Of a stretch of DNA of 64,000 nt, positions 1 through 8,034 are shown piece by piece. The notes beneath the pieces were generated by a model that did no database searches, was not told the DNA's origin, and was given only the letters and a program-made list of their open reading frames with translations. Source of the DNA: G963666705 sp963666705 (GTDB taxonomy: Bacteria; Pseudomonadota; Alphaproteobacteria; CADEGL01). Position numbers and translations under genes: made by a program. Within the stretch, counting starts at the first letter, position 1. Every line of letters begins with the position of its first letter. The stretch spans positions 372,001 through 436,000 of the forward strand of contig CAXXKO010000001.1 in NCBI GenBank assembly GCA_963666705.2. Reading direction: 5' to 3'.

Positions 1-1
1 G

Positions 2-151
2 CTGTCGGGATTGTCGAGCCTGAGCGGCGTCATAGACCGCCAGACGGCGATGATCGCCTATGTGGATGATTTCCTGGCGCTCATGATCCTCACCCTGGCC
101 CTGATCCCGTTGATACTCCTGATCTCGAACCCTCAACGCGCCAAGGAATAG
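2..151 (+). CDS. DHA2-type MFS multidrug efflux transporter, C-terminal fragment
   Basis: Only the last 49 residues lie in the window; the gene enters from the left edge. They include the motif RQTAMIAYVDDFLALMIL followed by a hydrophobic helix and a short basic tail, which matches the final transmembrane helix of EmrB/QacA-type (14-helix) drug:proton antiporters. The same C-terminal pattern, with a conserved MIAY before the last helix, recurs in the two complete transporters at 29.7-33 kb. It converges on dksA with 40 bp between the stop codons. The family call is good; the substrate is unknown. Confidence 0.75.
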   Translation: MSGLSSLSGVIDRQTAMIAYVDDFLALMILTLALIPLILLISNPQRAKE

Positions 152-152
152 G

Positions 153-190
153 GCCAAGCCGAAGCCCGCCGACGATCACCGCGGCTTGGC
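153..190. terminator. Hairpin between convergent genes
   Basis: GCCAAGCCG (153-161) can pair with CGGCTTGGC (182-190) across a 20-nt loop, in the short gap between the convergent stop codons of the efflux pump and dksA. There is no clear T-tract, so this is a possible bidirectional terminator rather than a classic intrinsic one. Confidence 0.4.
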
Positions 191-191
191 G

Positions 192-620
192 TCAGTCGGC
201 CCGGTAGGTGCGCTCCATGCGCTCGTGGCGCTCCTGGGCCTCGATGCTGAGGGTGGCTATGGGGCGCGCATCGAGCCGCCGCACGCCGATTGGCTCGTCC
301 GTCTCGACGCAATAGCCGTAGGTGCCTACCTCGATGCGCTCCAGCGCCTCATCGATCTTCGCGATGAGCTTGCGCTCGCGATCCCGGGTGCGCAGCTCGA
401 GCGAGCGGTCCGTCTCGGCCGAGGCCCTGTCCGCCAAGTCCGGCTCCTGGGCGCCGCCGCCATCCTGCAAGTGGTGGAGCGTCTCGCTCGACCCGTTGAG
501 CAGCTCCTGGCGCCAGCGCAGGAGCTTCTCCCGGAAATACAAGCGTTGGCGCGCATTCATGAACGGCTCGGTTTCCGAAGGGCGGTAGCTCTTCGGTACG
601 GGCATCTGCCTTTTCGCCAA
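192..620 (-). CDS. dksA: RNA polymerase-binding transcription factor DksA
   Basis: 142 residues, normal for alphaproteobacterial DksA. It binds the RNA polymerase secondary channel and acts with ppGpp in the stringent response. Visible features are the N-terminal FMNARQRLYFREKLLRW segment, the coiled-coil region with LADRASAETDR, and the C-terminal globular part with YGYCVETDEPIG and RPIATLSIEAQERHE. Only one of the four zinc-ligand cysteines of E. coli DksA remains (YGYC), as in many alphaproteobacterial homologues, so zinc is probably not bound. I chose the TTG at 620 because a strong GGGAGG lies 9 nt upstream; an ATG at 605 (MPVPKSYRP) is the alternative and has a weaker site. FliX lies upstream on the same strand, a neighbourhood seen in flagellated alphaproteobacteria. 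Confidence 0.93.
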   Translation of the reverse strand: MAKRQMPVPKSYRPSETEPFMNARQRLYFREKLLRWRQELLNGSSETLHHLQDGGGAQEPDLADRASAETDRSLELRTRDRERKLIAKIDEALERIEVGTYGYCVETDEPIGVRRLDARPIATLSIEAQERHERMERTYRAD

Positions 621-743
621 TTTCGCAGACCTCCCTAGGTTCAAAGAGGGCCGCATACTAGTGGCAAGACAATGGCTTCGCAACGCCAGAATCGGCGCCT
701 CGCGCATTCACAAAGTCGTAACAAATCCAGAGAGTTCCGGGCT

Positions 744-1160
744 TCAGGCAGCGCGGGACAGCTTCGCCAGCTCGACCCGCGCGCGGAGCTCGATCTCACC
801 CAGAATCTCACGCAAACGCGGGTCGGTCACCGCGTCTCGCGTGCGGATGACGGCCGCCTCCAGCGCCCGGAGGCTATGATGCGGAATCTCGCCCAGGAGC
901 AGCCCATGACGAATCTGATCGAGCCGGTCCAGGAGCTCCTCGCCACGCTGCTTGCCCTCGGCCGAGTCGGCCGTGGCATCGCTGACCTCTTGCAGAACGA
1001 GGATGGAGTCGACTCCACCGCCCGCCCGCACGGATGCCGACGCCGCCGTCGAAGACGGCGCCTCGAGGTTCGAGGCGAAGCCCCCATGCTTGACGCCGCC
1101 GGCGCTTCCGCCGCGTCGCGGCGCCCGCGTTTGGATGGGACGGTTTGGATCGACTTTCAT
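744..1160 (-). CDS. fliX: Flagellar assembly regulator FliX
   Basis: 138 residues starting MKVDPNRPIQTRAPRR, the recognisable N-terminus of the alphaproteobacterial class II flagellar regulator. In Caulobacter FliX couples completion of the early basal body to the activity of the sigma-54 activator FlbD. The C-terminal half is helical (LLDRLDQIRHGLLLGEIP, then LREILGEIELRARVELAKL). The ATG at 1160 is preceded by AGAAAGGGT. A longer reading to 1307 would run into group II intron domain V/VI and is not credible. No other flagellar genes are in the window. The intron's 3' end lies about 100 bp upstream, so any promoter must be in that gap or in the intron. Confidence 0.88.
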   Translation of the reverse strand: MKVDPNRPIQTRAPRRGGSAGGVKHGGFASNLEAPSSTAASASVRAGGGVDSILVLQEVSDATADSAEGKQRGEELLDRLDQIRHGLLLGEIPHHSLRALEAAVIRTRDAVTDPRLREILGEIELRARVELAKLSRAA

Positions 1161-1262
1161 CGGTGGCCCGGACCCTTTCTGCAAATCCTGAAACGGATCG
1201 TATCGGCATCCTCGCCCCTGGTTGGTAAAAATTGCCTTAACGCCGCGCCAATCCGAATGCCA

Positions 1263-3172
1263 ATCGGGTAGGAGGGGGGCCTCGCGGCGCCCCTCCTCCC
1301 ACACCACCGGGCATACGTTCTACGTACCACGGCGGTTTCCGTCAGTCTGTAACGCAAGGTACCTGTCGGCGACGGGCACGAGGCCCTGCCGGACGAACCA
1401 GGCGAGGGTCATGGCCTCGGTTGCTTGGTAGCTGAGGGCCATGCGCCACCAGCCCTTGCCGGTCAGCGCCAGTATCCACGCCCGCCATTCCGGCACGCCG
1501 AGCCCTTGCAGGAAGTCGGCGATGGCCTTCGTGCGTTTGCACTGCTTGAGCCGCACGCAGCGCAGCTTTCGACGAATCCATTCGTCGAGGCGTTGCAGGT
1601 GCCTCTTGCAGTGGGCGTGGCGGAAGTAGCCCACCCAACCGGCCAGGAAGGCATTGACCTCCGCGATCATGCGCGCAAGCGAGATACCCCGGTTGCGCTT
1701 GGTGATCCGACGCAGGCGTTGCCTCACGCGGTCCAGGCTCTTGGGCGCGATGCCCAAGCGCCCGTCCCACAACAGCCGGTGGCCGAGGAATGAGCGCTCC
1801 CCGACCGGGGCGACGGCGCTTTTCTCCCGGTTGACCTCGAGATGCAACCTGCTGCGGAGGAATTCGGCGACCTTGGCCATGACCCGCTCTCCCGCCGCTC
1901 TCGACCGCACATAGATGTTGCAGTCGTCGGCGTAGCGGCAGAAGCGGTGGCCTCGCGCCTCCAGCATCTTGTCGAGGTCGTCCAGGAGCAGGTTGGCGAG
2001 CAGCGGCGAGAGCGGGCCACCCTGGGGCGTGCCCTCGTATCGCCGCGTGCAGACGCCCTCTCGCATCATCCCCGCTTCCAGGAAGCGGCGGACGAGCCTC
2101 AAGAGGCGCCTGTCGCCGATGTGCCGCGCCAAACGGGCCATGAGGATGTCGTGGTTGATCCGGTCGAAGAACTTCTCCAGATCGAGGTCGACCACGATCC
2201 CGTAACCCGCGGCAACGTGCTTCCCCGCCTGGGCCAGAGCGCCGTGGGCGCTCCGCCCCGGGCGGAAGCCGAAGCTCGACGCCGAGAACGCCGGGTCGAG
2301 GATCGGCTGCAGGACACCCAGCATGGCCTGCTGGACCAGGCGATCGACCACCGTCGGGATGCCCAATTGCCGCACCCCGCCGCCCGGCTTGGGGATCTCC
2401 ACCCCCTTGACCGGTCGTGGCCGATAGCCGCCTCGCACCAGTTGCGCCACCAGCATGTCCTTGTGATCGGCGAGCCAGGGCCCAAGGTCGTTGACGGTCA
2501 TCCCGTCCACTCCCGGCGCCCCCTTGTTCGCCTTCACACGCTTGTAGGCATGGCTCAGGTTGGCCGCGCTCGCCACCCGTTCCATCAGGTCTTGCGTCAA
2601 GGCTCGTTGCTGGCCCAACACCGCGAGCGCTTGTGGCTCCGCGAACGCCCCAGCGCCGGTTCCGCCGTCGCCAGGCGCGCCGTGGCGCAGGGCCTTCAGC
2701 AGCGCCTCGTCGAAGAGGTCAAGCTGATAAGCCCTGCCTTGCTGCCGCTCCACGCTCATCGAGTTGGACCAGACTGCTCCTTGCTTCCGGATTCGGCCCT
2801 TCATCCGCCTACCTGGCCGACTACTACGGCCTCTGCTGACTTCTCCACCCCCATCGCTTCCCGTCGCCGGGGCGCTACTCGGTTCGCCCGAGAGGGGCGG
2901 AGATCTCCCTGGGTAAGACCCTGATCTTTCCTCCGGTCGCGGCCGGATTTACCAATGCGATGTCCGAACGACTATCGGGTCGCGCCACCCATAGCTGGCT
3001 TACCCCATCGCACCGGCCTTCTATCCGGTTCCTGTTCGTCCGCTCCGGATTTCGCCTCGGGCTTCCTCCCCACCCCGCCTCGCGGCGACGCAGTTGCCTC
3101 CAGCTTACGATTCCGGTCGTCACGGCTCGTAGAGGACTTCCACCTCCTAGATCAACGCCATGCCAGGCACAC
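1263..3172 (-). mobile_element. Group II intron (probable class IIC), about 1.9 kb
   Basis: Read on the minus strand, the element begins GTGTGCC at 3172 (consensus GUGYG) and ends ...CCTACCCGAT at 1263. Near the 3' end a domain V-like hairpin with a CGC-containing stem (about 1300-1336) is followed by a domain VI-like hairpin with a candidate bulged branch-point A at 1269, 7 nt from the end. The internal ORF is a reverse transcriptase with X and D domains and no HNH endonuclease. The 5' end lies 8 nt after a strong 10-bp hairpin terminator (3181-3204). Insertion just behind a terminator stem is a known habit of group IIC introns. Boundaries are inferred from the consensus ends. Confidence 0.8.
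1320..2804 (-). CDS. ltrA: Group II intron reverse transcriptase/maturase
   Basis: 494 residues. The N-terminal RT domain has SHAYKRVKANKGAPGVDG, IPKPGGGVRQLGIPTVVDRL, SSFGFRPGRSAHGAL, the GTPQGGPLSPLLANL block and the catalytic FCRYADD motif (about residues 290-297). A maturase X domain follows (DEWIRRKLRCVRLKQ) and then a C-terminal D-type segment with GWWRMALSYQATEAM. There is no HNH endonuclease module, which fits class C. It promotes splicing of its host intron and retrohoming. The ATG at 2804 has AGGTAGGCGG upstream; ATG 2759 is an alternative. The frame is intact, so the intron may be active. Confidence 0.93.
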   Translation of the reverse strand: MKGRIRKQGAVWSNSMSVERQQGRAYQLDLFDEALLKALRHGAPGDGGTGAGAFAEPQALAVLGQQRALTQDLMERVASAANLSHAYKRVKANKGAPGVDGMTVNDLGPWLADHKDMLVAQLVRGGYRPRPVKGVEIPKPGGGVRQLGIPTVVDRLVQQAMLGVLQPILDPAFSASSFGFRPGRSAHGALAQAGKHVAAGYGIVVDLDLEKFFDRINHDILMARLARHIGDRRLLRLVRRFLEAGMMREGVCTRRYEGTPQGGPLSPLLANLLLDDLDKMLEARGHRFCRYADDCNIYVRSRAAGERVMAKVAEFLRSRLHLEVNREKSAVAPVGERSFLGHRLLWDGRLGIAPKSLDRVRQRLRRITKRNRGISLARMIAEVNAFLAGWVGYFRHAHCKRHLQRLDEWIRRKLRCVRLKQCKRTKAIADFLQGLGVPEWRAWILALTGKGWWRMALSYQATEAMTLAWFVRQGLVPVADRYLALQTDGNRRGT

Positions 3173-3262
3173 TAGGAATACGCCTCTCCCCTCGGGGAGA
3201 GGCGTAGAGGCGTCAAATTCAATCCACGAGTGCAGAGGCCAGCACCCGGGCGACGTGCGCCG
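3096..3262. repeat. Imperfect direct repeat, copy 1 (partner at 3539-3698)
   Basis: This 167-bp block recurs as a 160-bp block at 3539-3698. They differ by two small indels, near ACGATTCCGGT and AACGCCATG. Each block holds the first roughly 70 nt of the group II intron, the terminator hairpin, and the last codons of the YdiJ-like dehydrogenase (read on the minus strand). Copy 1 is joined to the complete intron, copy 2 to the body of the dehydrogenase gene. Confidence 0.9.
3181..3204. terminator. Strong hairpin terminator (also duplicated at 3617-3640)
   Basis: CGCCTCTCCC pairs perfectly with GGGAGAGGCG around a CTCG loop. It lies just after the native stop of the YdiJ-like gene and just before the 5' end of the group II intron. 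A second identical copy is at 3617-3640 within the duplicated block. On the minus strand it is followed by TATTCCTA rather than a long T-tract. Confidence 0.65.
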
Positions 3263-3264
3263 CC

Positions 3265-3538
3265 TCCCGCCCCGCGCCATCGCGGATCTGGCGCCGGCAG
3301 CTCGTCCGGCAGGCGCACCGCCGTCGATCACCATCAGATTCATCGCGACGAGGAGGGCGCTCGACCTTCACTTTGCCGCCGTGGTAGGCGATCTCGCTCC
3401 GGGTCGTGCCCCATCGATGGCCCTTGCGCTCGCCCGAGCGGGCGTGGCGCGAACCGCACGTCCGCGTCCGCCGTGCGCGATCGACGCTCATGCCGTCCAG
3501 GCGGACGACGCCTACTTCAGCCGCCCGGGACATCCCCC
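3265..3538 (-). pseudogene. Transposase scrap fused to displaced C-terminal end of the YdiJ-like gene
   Basis: Read on the minus strand, the left part (about 3335-3480) encodes GERKGHRWGTTRSEIAYHGG then KVKVERP, which resembles the N-terminal region of IS256/mutator-type transposases. This is a family resemblance from memory, and the piece is too short to be sure. The right part (3219-3330) encodes CRTSCRRQIRDGAGREAAHV then ARVLASALVD and a stop, which is what the C-terminus of a YdiJ-type dehydrogenase should look like. The interval therefore seems to separate the true C-terminus from its gene. No intact transposase or terminal repeats are visible. Confidence 0.5.
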
Positions 3539-3698
3539 GCCTCCAGCTTACGCGTCGTCACGGCTCGTAGAGGACTTCCACCTCCTAGATCAACGATGCC
3601 AGGCACACTAGGAATACGCCTCTCCCCTCGGGGAGAGGCGTAGAGGCGTCAAATTCAATCCACGAGTGCAGAGGCCAGCACCCGGGCGACGTGCGCCG
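3539..3698. repeat. Imperfect direct repeat, copy 2 (partner at 3096-3262)
   Basis: Second copy of the block described at 3096-3262, 7 nt shorter. It carries a 5' fragment of the group II intron without the rest of the intron, the terminator hairpin, and the final codons of the dehydrogenase gene in a shifted frame. The dehydrogenase reading frame runs into this block and ends at the TAG at 3608-3610. Confidence 0.9.
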
Positions 3699-6481
3699 TC
3701 GGCGGCGCGGACGGCCGGCAGGAGGTCCAGCTCCGCTATTCTCATGGAGATGTCGTAATGCTCGGCCTCGTGGCCGAAGGCGCCGGCCATGCCGCAGCAG
3801 CCGGCCTCGATCGTCTCGACAGTAAGGCCCGGCACCAGCCGCAATGCCGCCTCCACCGCGCCCATGGCGTCGAAGGCCTTCTGATGGCAATGGCCGTGGA
3901 CCAACGCCCGGGCACCCGGCAGGGCCCGGAAGTCGAGGTCGAGCCGCCCGGCATCATGCTCGGCCGCCAGGTATTCCTCGAACAGCACGGCGTGTTCGGC
4001 CAAGGCTTCGGTCTCCTCCCCGGGCAGGAGCGCGCGCAGCTCGTCGCGCAGGGTCAGGAGGCACGAGGGCTCGAGCCCGACCACTGGCACCCCGCGCGCG
4101 ACGAACGGACGGAGCGCCGCCAGCGTGCGGCGCATCTCGGCCCGCGCCTCCTCGACCAGGCCGACGGCGAGGAAAGTACGCCCGCAGCAGATCGGCCGCC
4201 CACCACCCACCGGCCCGGCCACCCGGACCCGCCGACCGGCCGCCGCCAGCACCGCGCGCGCCGCGCCCAGGTTCTCGGGCTCGAAATAAGTATTGAAGGT
4301 ATCGGCGAACAGCACCACTTCGAGGCCGCCCGCCGGTCCCGCCTCGCCGCCCCCATGGGGCCGCCGCCATCGTGGCAAGGTGCGCCGGGCGCTCAATCCA
4401 AGGGCGGCCTCGGAGAGGCGCGCGAGGCCCGGCACCCGGTCGCGCAGGTTGAGAAGCGGCCCCGCGCGCGCGGCCCAGGGCGCGTAGCGCGGCAGGTAGG
4501 CGACCAGCCTATCGCGCAAGGGGAGACCGTGGCGGCGACGATAGTGGTGCAGGAACTCGATTTTCATGCGCGCCATATCGACGCCCGTCGGGCATTCGCG
4601 CCGGCAGCCCTTGCAGCCGACGCAGAGCGCCATGGCCGCGAGCATCCCGTCCGATTCCAATGCCCCGGGCCCGAGCTGGCCGGTGAGGGCCAGGCGCAGG
4701 GTGTTCGCCCGTCCCCGGGTCAGGTGCTTCTCGTCCCCCGTGGCGCGAAAGGACGGGCACATGACGCCCGGCCCCGCCTTGCGGCAGGCGCCGTTGTTGT
4801 TGCACATCTCGGCGGCGCCTAAAAACCCGCCCCAGGCGCCCCAGTCGAGCGCCGCGTCCAGCGGCAGGGCGGCGTAGCCGGGCGGATAGCGGAACAGCGA
4901 GCGGTCGTCCATGCGGGTTGGGTCGACGATCTTGCCGGGGTTCATGCGCCCCTCGGGGTCGAAGAGGGCCTTCACCTCGCGGAAGGCGGCCACGACCCGC
5001 GGGCCGAACATGGCCTCATGAAACTCCGAGCGCACGAGCCCGTCGCCATGCTCCCCTGAATGCGAGCCTTTGTACTCGCGGACGATGGCGAAGGCCTCCT
5101 CGGCGATGGCCCGCATCTTCTCGACGTCCCCAGCCTCCCGCATGTCGAGGATGGGCCGCACATGCAGGCACCCGACCGAGGCATGGGCGTACCAGGTGCC
5201 CGTGGTGCCGTGCTTGGCGAACACCTGGGTCAGGCGGTCCGTGTAGGCGGCGAGGTCGTCGAGCGGGACGGCGCAGTCCTCGATGAAGGACACGGGCTTT
5301 CCCGCCCCCTTCATGGACATGATGATGTTGAGGCCGGCCTTGCGCACCTCCCAGACCTGCGTCTGGAAGCCCGGCTCCGTGGCTTCCACCACCGCCCCCG
5401 GGTGGCCGAGCGAGGCCAGCAGCGCCCCCAGCTCCCGGAGCTTGCGGGCCTGCTCATCCCCCGTCTCGCCCGCGAACTCGACCAGCAGCAGGGCCGCCGG
5501 ATCGCCCGGCGCGAAGCGCTCGATCGCCGGCCGGTACAGGGGATTCTCACGCGCGAGATCGACCATGGCACGGTCCACCAGCTCGACCGCCGCCGGGTCG
5601 AGCGCGACGATATGCGGCGTCGCCGCCATGGCCGCGTGCAGGCTCGGGAAGTGACAGATGCCGAGCGCCTTCTGCGCCGGGATGGGCTGGAGGTCGAGCT
5701 CGATGCGCTTGAAGAAGGCGAGGGTGCCTTCCGAGCCCACCAGCATGTGGGCCATGTTGTGGCCCGTGGGCGATATTTCGTCGATGTTGTAGCCGCCGAC
5801 CCGGCGCAGGAGATCTGGGAAGCGGCGCGCGATCTCGTCGCCCTCGCGCGCGTGGAGGTCGCGCAGGCCCGCGACGATGTCCCGGTAGCGCGCCCCGCCG
5901 CTCATCTCGCCCAGGTTCCCAGGCACCGCGCCGAAGCGCATCTCAGCCCCGTCGGCCAGCACCGCCTCGATCCCGCGCACGTTGTGGACCATGTTGCCGT
6001 AGCGGATGGAGCGCGCGCCGCAGCTGTTGTTGCCCGCCATGCCCCCGATGGTCGCGCGGCTGGAGGTCGAGACGTCCACGGGGAAGAAGAGGCCGTGTGG
6101 GGCCAGGAAGCGGTTGAGGTCGTCGAGCACCATGCCGGGCTCGACCGTGACGCGCCGGGCGGCGGGGTCGAAACCGAGCACCCGGTCTAGATGTCTGCTC
6201 ACATCGACGACGATGGCCCGGCCCACGGTCTGCCCGCACTGGGATGTGCCGCCGCCGCGCGGCAGCACCGGCACCCCCGCCTCGCGCGCGACGCCGAGGA
6301 CCGCATCGATATCCTCGGCCCGGCGGGGCACGACGACGCCGAGCGGCTCGATCTGGTAAATCGAGGCATCCGTCGAATACCGGCCGCGGCTGAATCGGTC
6401 GAACAGCACCTCGCCCTCGACCGCGCGCGCGAGGCGCGCCGCGAGCTCGGGATCGCCGGGCTCTGGCATGGGTCCCGTCAT
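3608..6481 (-). CDS. FAD-linked oxidase/Fe-S oxidoreductase (YdiJ or D-2-hydroxyacid dehydrogenase type), altered C-terminus
   Basis: About 957 residues. A PCMH-type FAD-binding domain comes first (VLPRGGGTSQCGQ about 72-84, TIGGMAGNNSCG about 143-154), then an FAD-oxidase C-terminal domain. A ferredoxin-like Fe-S segment follows (CNNNGACRK about 558; CVGCKGCRRECPTG about 618), and then a glycolate-oxidase-like CCG domain (CCGR about 760, EAGCCGMAGAFGHE about 890). Such proteins oxidise D-2-hydroxy acids such as D-lactate or D-2-hydroxyglutarate; the substrate here is unknown. After AVRAADG the frame enters a duplicated block and ends in about 35 unrelated residues. The expected end (TSCRRQIRDGAGREAAHVAR) is found instead at 3219-3330. 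Roughly 20 conserved residues are lost, so the product may be unstable. It is divergent from the M24 gene. Confidence 0.85.
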   Translation of the reverse strand: MTGPMPEPGDPELAARLARAVEGEVLFDRFSRGRYSTDASIYQIEPLGVVVPRRAEDIDAVLGVAREAGVPVLPRGGGTSQCGQTVGRAIVVDVSRHLDRVLGFDPAARRVTVEPGMVLDDLNRFLAPHGLFFPVDVSTSSRATIGGMAGNNSCGARSIRYGNMVHNVRGIEAVLADGAEMRFGAVPGNLGEMSGGARYRDIVAGLRDLHAREGDEIARRFPDLLRRVGGYNIDEISPTGHNMAHMLVGSEGTLAFFKRIELDLQPIPAQKALGICHFPSLHAAMAATPHIVALDPAAVELVDRAMVDLARENPLYRPAIERFAPGDPAALLLVEFAGETGDEQARKLRELGALLASLGHPGAVVEATEPGFQTQVWEVRKAGLNIIMSMKGAGKPVSFIEDCAVPLDDLAAYTDRLTQVFAKHGTTGTWYAHASVGCLHVRPILDMREAGDVEKMRAIAEEAFAIVREYKGSHSGEHGDGLVRSEFHEAMFGPRVVAAFREVKALFDPEGRMNPGKIVDPTRMDDRSLFRYPPGYAALPLDAALDWGAWGGFLGAAEMCNNNGACRKAGPGVMCPSFRATGDEKHLTRGRANTLRLALTGQLGPGALESDGMLAAMALCVGCKGCRRECPTGVDMARMKIEFLHHYRRRHGLPLRDRLVAYLPRYAPWAARAGPLLNLRDRVPGLARLSEAALGLSARRTLPRWRRPHGGGEAGPAGGLEVVLFADTFNTYFEPENLGAARAVLAAAGRRVRVAGPVGGGRPICCGRTFLAVGLVEEARAEMRRTLAALRPFVARGVPVVGLEPSCLLTLRDELRALLPGEETEALAEHAVLFEEYLAAEHDAGRLDLDFRALPGARALVHGHCHQKAFDAMGAVEAALRLVPGLTVETIEAGCCGMAGAFGHEAEHYDISMRIAELDLLPAVRAADGARRPGAGLCTRGLNLTPLRLSPRGEAYS

Positions 6482-6615
6482 GGCGCGAGATTACCGGTTA
6501 ACGCGCGGCGATGCATGGCGAATTCGGTCGAGGCGCCAGCCGACGATCTGGAACCGGTCGCTGCACGGAGCTAGACTCCGCCGGCGCACCGCCCGCCCCA
6601 GCACCGGAGGCCATC

Positions 6616-7839
6616 TTGCAAGCCCATCTCAGAGGCCAGGTCGACCGGCCCCAGCCCTTCCCCGCCGAGGAGTATGCCGAGCGCCGGGCGCGCGTGCGTC
6701 TGGCGCTCGCCGAGGCGGGCCTCGATGCGATCTACGTGACCGCGCCCGCGAACATCACCTGGCTCACGGGTTACGACATGGTCTGGTACCACCTCCAGAA
6801 CCTGACCGGCGTGCTCGTGCGGGCCGAGGCGGAGGCGGCCGTCTTCTTCGACAGTGTCGCCCACACCACGATTCTCTCCACTACACCCGAAATCGGCGAG
6901 GTCGTGTGGCTCGATTCCGAGGCCGTCTCGGGCACCGCCGGCGAATGCATCGAGGCCATCGTGGCCGAGGTCCGCCGCCGCGGCCTCGGCGGCGCCAGGA
7001 TCGGCCTCGAGATGTGGGGAAGCTCGCCGCACGCGAGCGTGATGGAGGGCCTCGCCACCGCCCTCCGCGCCGGCGGCGCCCGAATCGAGGACCACTGGAC
7101 CCTGTTGGACGAGGTGCGCCTCGTCAAGTCCCCGCGCGAGATCGCCCACATGCGCAAGGCGGCCGAGATCGGTGACTTGGCCATGGCCGCCGCCCGCGAC
7201 GCCATCCGTCCCGGCCTCACCGAGACGGCGCTCGAAGGTGTCGTTATGGGAACTATGATGGCGGCGGGCGGGGGCTATCCCGGGATCCGCACCATGATCG
7301 GCTCCGGCCCCCTCTCGGGCACCCATCACAGCCCGCCGACGCTGCGCGAGTTCCGAGCTGGCGACCTCGTCTTCGTCGATTTCTGCGGCTGCTACGATCG
7401 CTACCACGTCAACATCAACCGCACCTTCTCCCTCGGCGCACCCGACCCGCGCTGGGCCGCTCTCATGGACAAGGCCGCCGGCTGTATCGACGCCGTCATC
7501 GCCCAGGCCAGGCTCGGCGAGCCCTTGAGCGCCATCGACACAATCGCCCAGCGCTACATCGACGAGGCGGGCCTGCGGCAATATGTCTGGTGGGTCGGCG
7601 GCTACGCCCTCGGCATCGGCATCCCGCCCGACTGGTGCTCCAACCACTGGCTCAGCCCGCGCCACGACATCACCGACCGGATGCTCGAGCCCGGCATGGT
7701 CTTCAACCTCGAGAACCAGTTCGACGTCTGGGAGGATTGGCCGGGCGGCAGCGGCGCCGCGTATATCGAGACCTTCCTCGCCACCGAAGACGGGCTCGAA
7801 GTGCTGTCCAATCACCCCCGCACCCTGGTCGTGGTGTAG
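6616..7839 (+). CDS. M24-family (creatinase/DoeA-like) hydrolase
   Basis: 407 residues with an N-terminal creatinase domain (NITWLTGYDMVWYHLQNLTG) and a C-terminal pita-bread M24 domain. The usual five metal ligands are not all kept. The first Asp is present (LVFVDFCGCYDRYHVNINR), but the second Asp position reads Asn, and the GHGxG histidine region is GGYALGIGIPPDW. This pattern is closer to creatinase or ectoine hydrolase DoeA than to metal-dependent Xaa-Pro aminopeptidase, so C-N hydrolysis of a small compatible solute or amide is a reasonable guess. The start is TTG 6616, 5 nt after GGAGG. An in-frame ATG at 6511 would add 35 residues of low-complexity, non-conserved sequence and lies close to the divergent gene's start. 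Confidence 0.82.
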   Translation: MQAHLRGQVDRPQPFPAEEYAERRARVRLALAEAGLDAIYVTAPANITWLTGYDMVWYHLQNLTGVLVRAEAEAAVFFDSVAHTTILSTTPEIGEVVWLDSEAVSGTAGECIEAIVAEVRRRGLGGARIGLEMWGSSPHASVMEGLATALRAGGARIEDHWTLLDEVRLVKSPREIAHMRKAAEIGDLAMAAARDAIRPGLTETALEGVVMGTMMAAGGGYPGIRTMIGSGPLSGTHHSPPTLREFRAGDLVFVDFCGCYDRYHVNINRTFSLGAPDPRWAALMDKAAGCIDAVIAQARLGEPLSAIDTIAQRYIDEAGLRQYVWWVGGYALGIGIPPDWCSNHWLSPRHDITDRMLEPGMVFNLENQFDVWEDWPGGSGAAYIETFLATEDGLEVLSNHPRTLVVV

Positions 7840-7892
7840 GGCGGTTCCACCTCATCTGGAATCGCTCGAGGCCGCAAGGCGGCCCGCCGGTA
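7840..7892 (+). repeat. REP-like dispersed repeat, copy A
   Basis: The segment with CTGGAATCGCTCGAGGCCGC and AAGGCGGCCCGCCGG lies just after the M24 stop codon. The reverse complement of nearly the same sequence occurs at 19306-19359 and 19556-19612. The core contains GGCCGCAAGGCGGCC, which can form a hairpin. The rest of the gap to the chemotaxis gene (7893-8034) holds nothing recognised. Confidence 0.65.
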
Positions 7893-8034
7893 ATCCGACG
7901 CGCGCGCTGGCGGAGGAGGGCCTCGTCGTGAATTGAGCCCGCCGGCCCTCGGCGGAGGCGCGAATCGGAAAAGGCACCCCGCTGGATGCGGGACGCCCTT
8001 CCCTGGCTCGGGTTGAAGTGCCGTGAGGGTCGCC

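Noticed and set aside
1842..2924. Long opposite-strand open frame across the intron RT gene
   Set aside because: It lies antisense to a gene with clear RT motifs and is a product of high GC content. Many similar antisense frames in the window were left out for the same reason.
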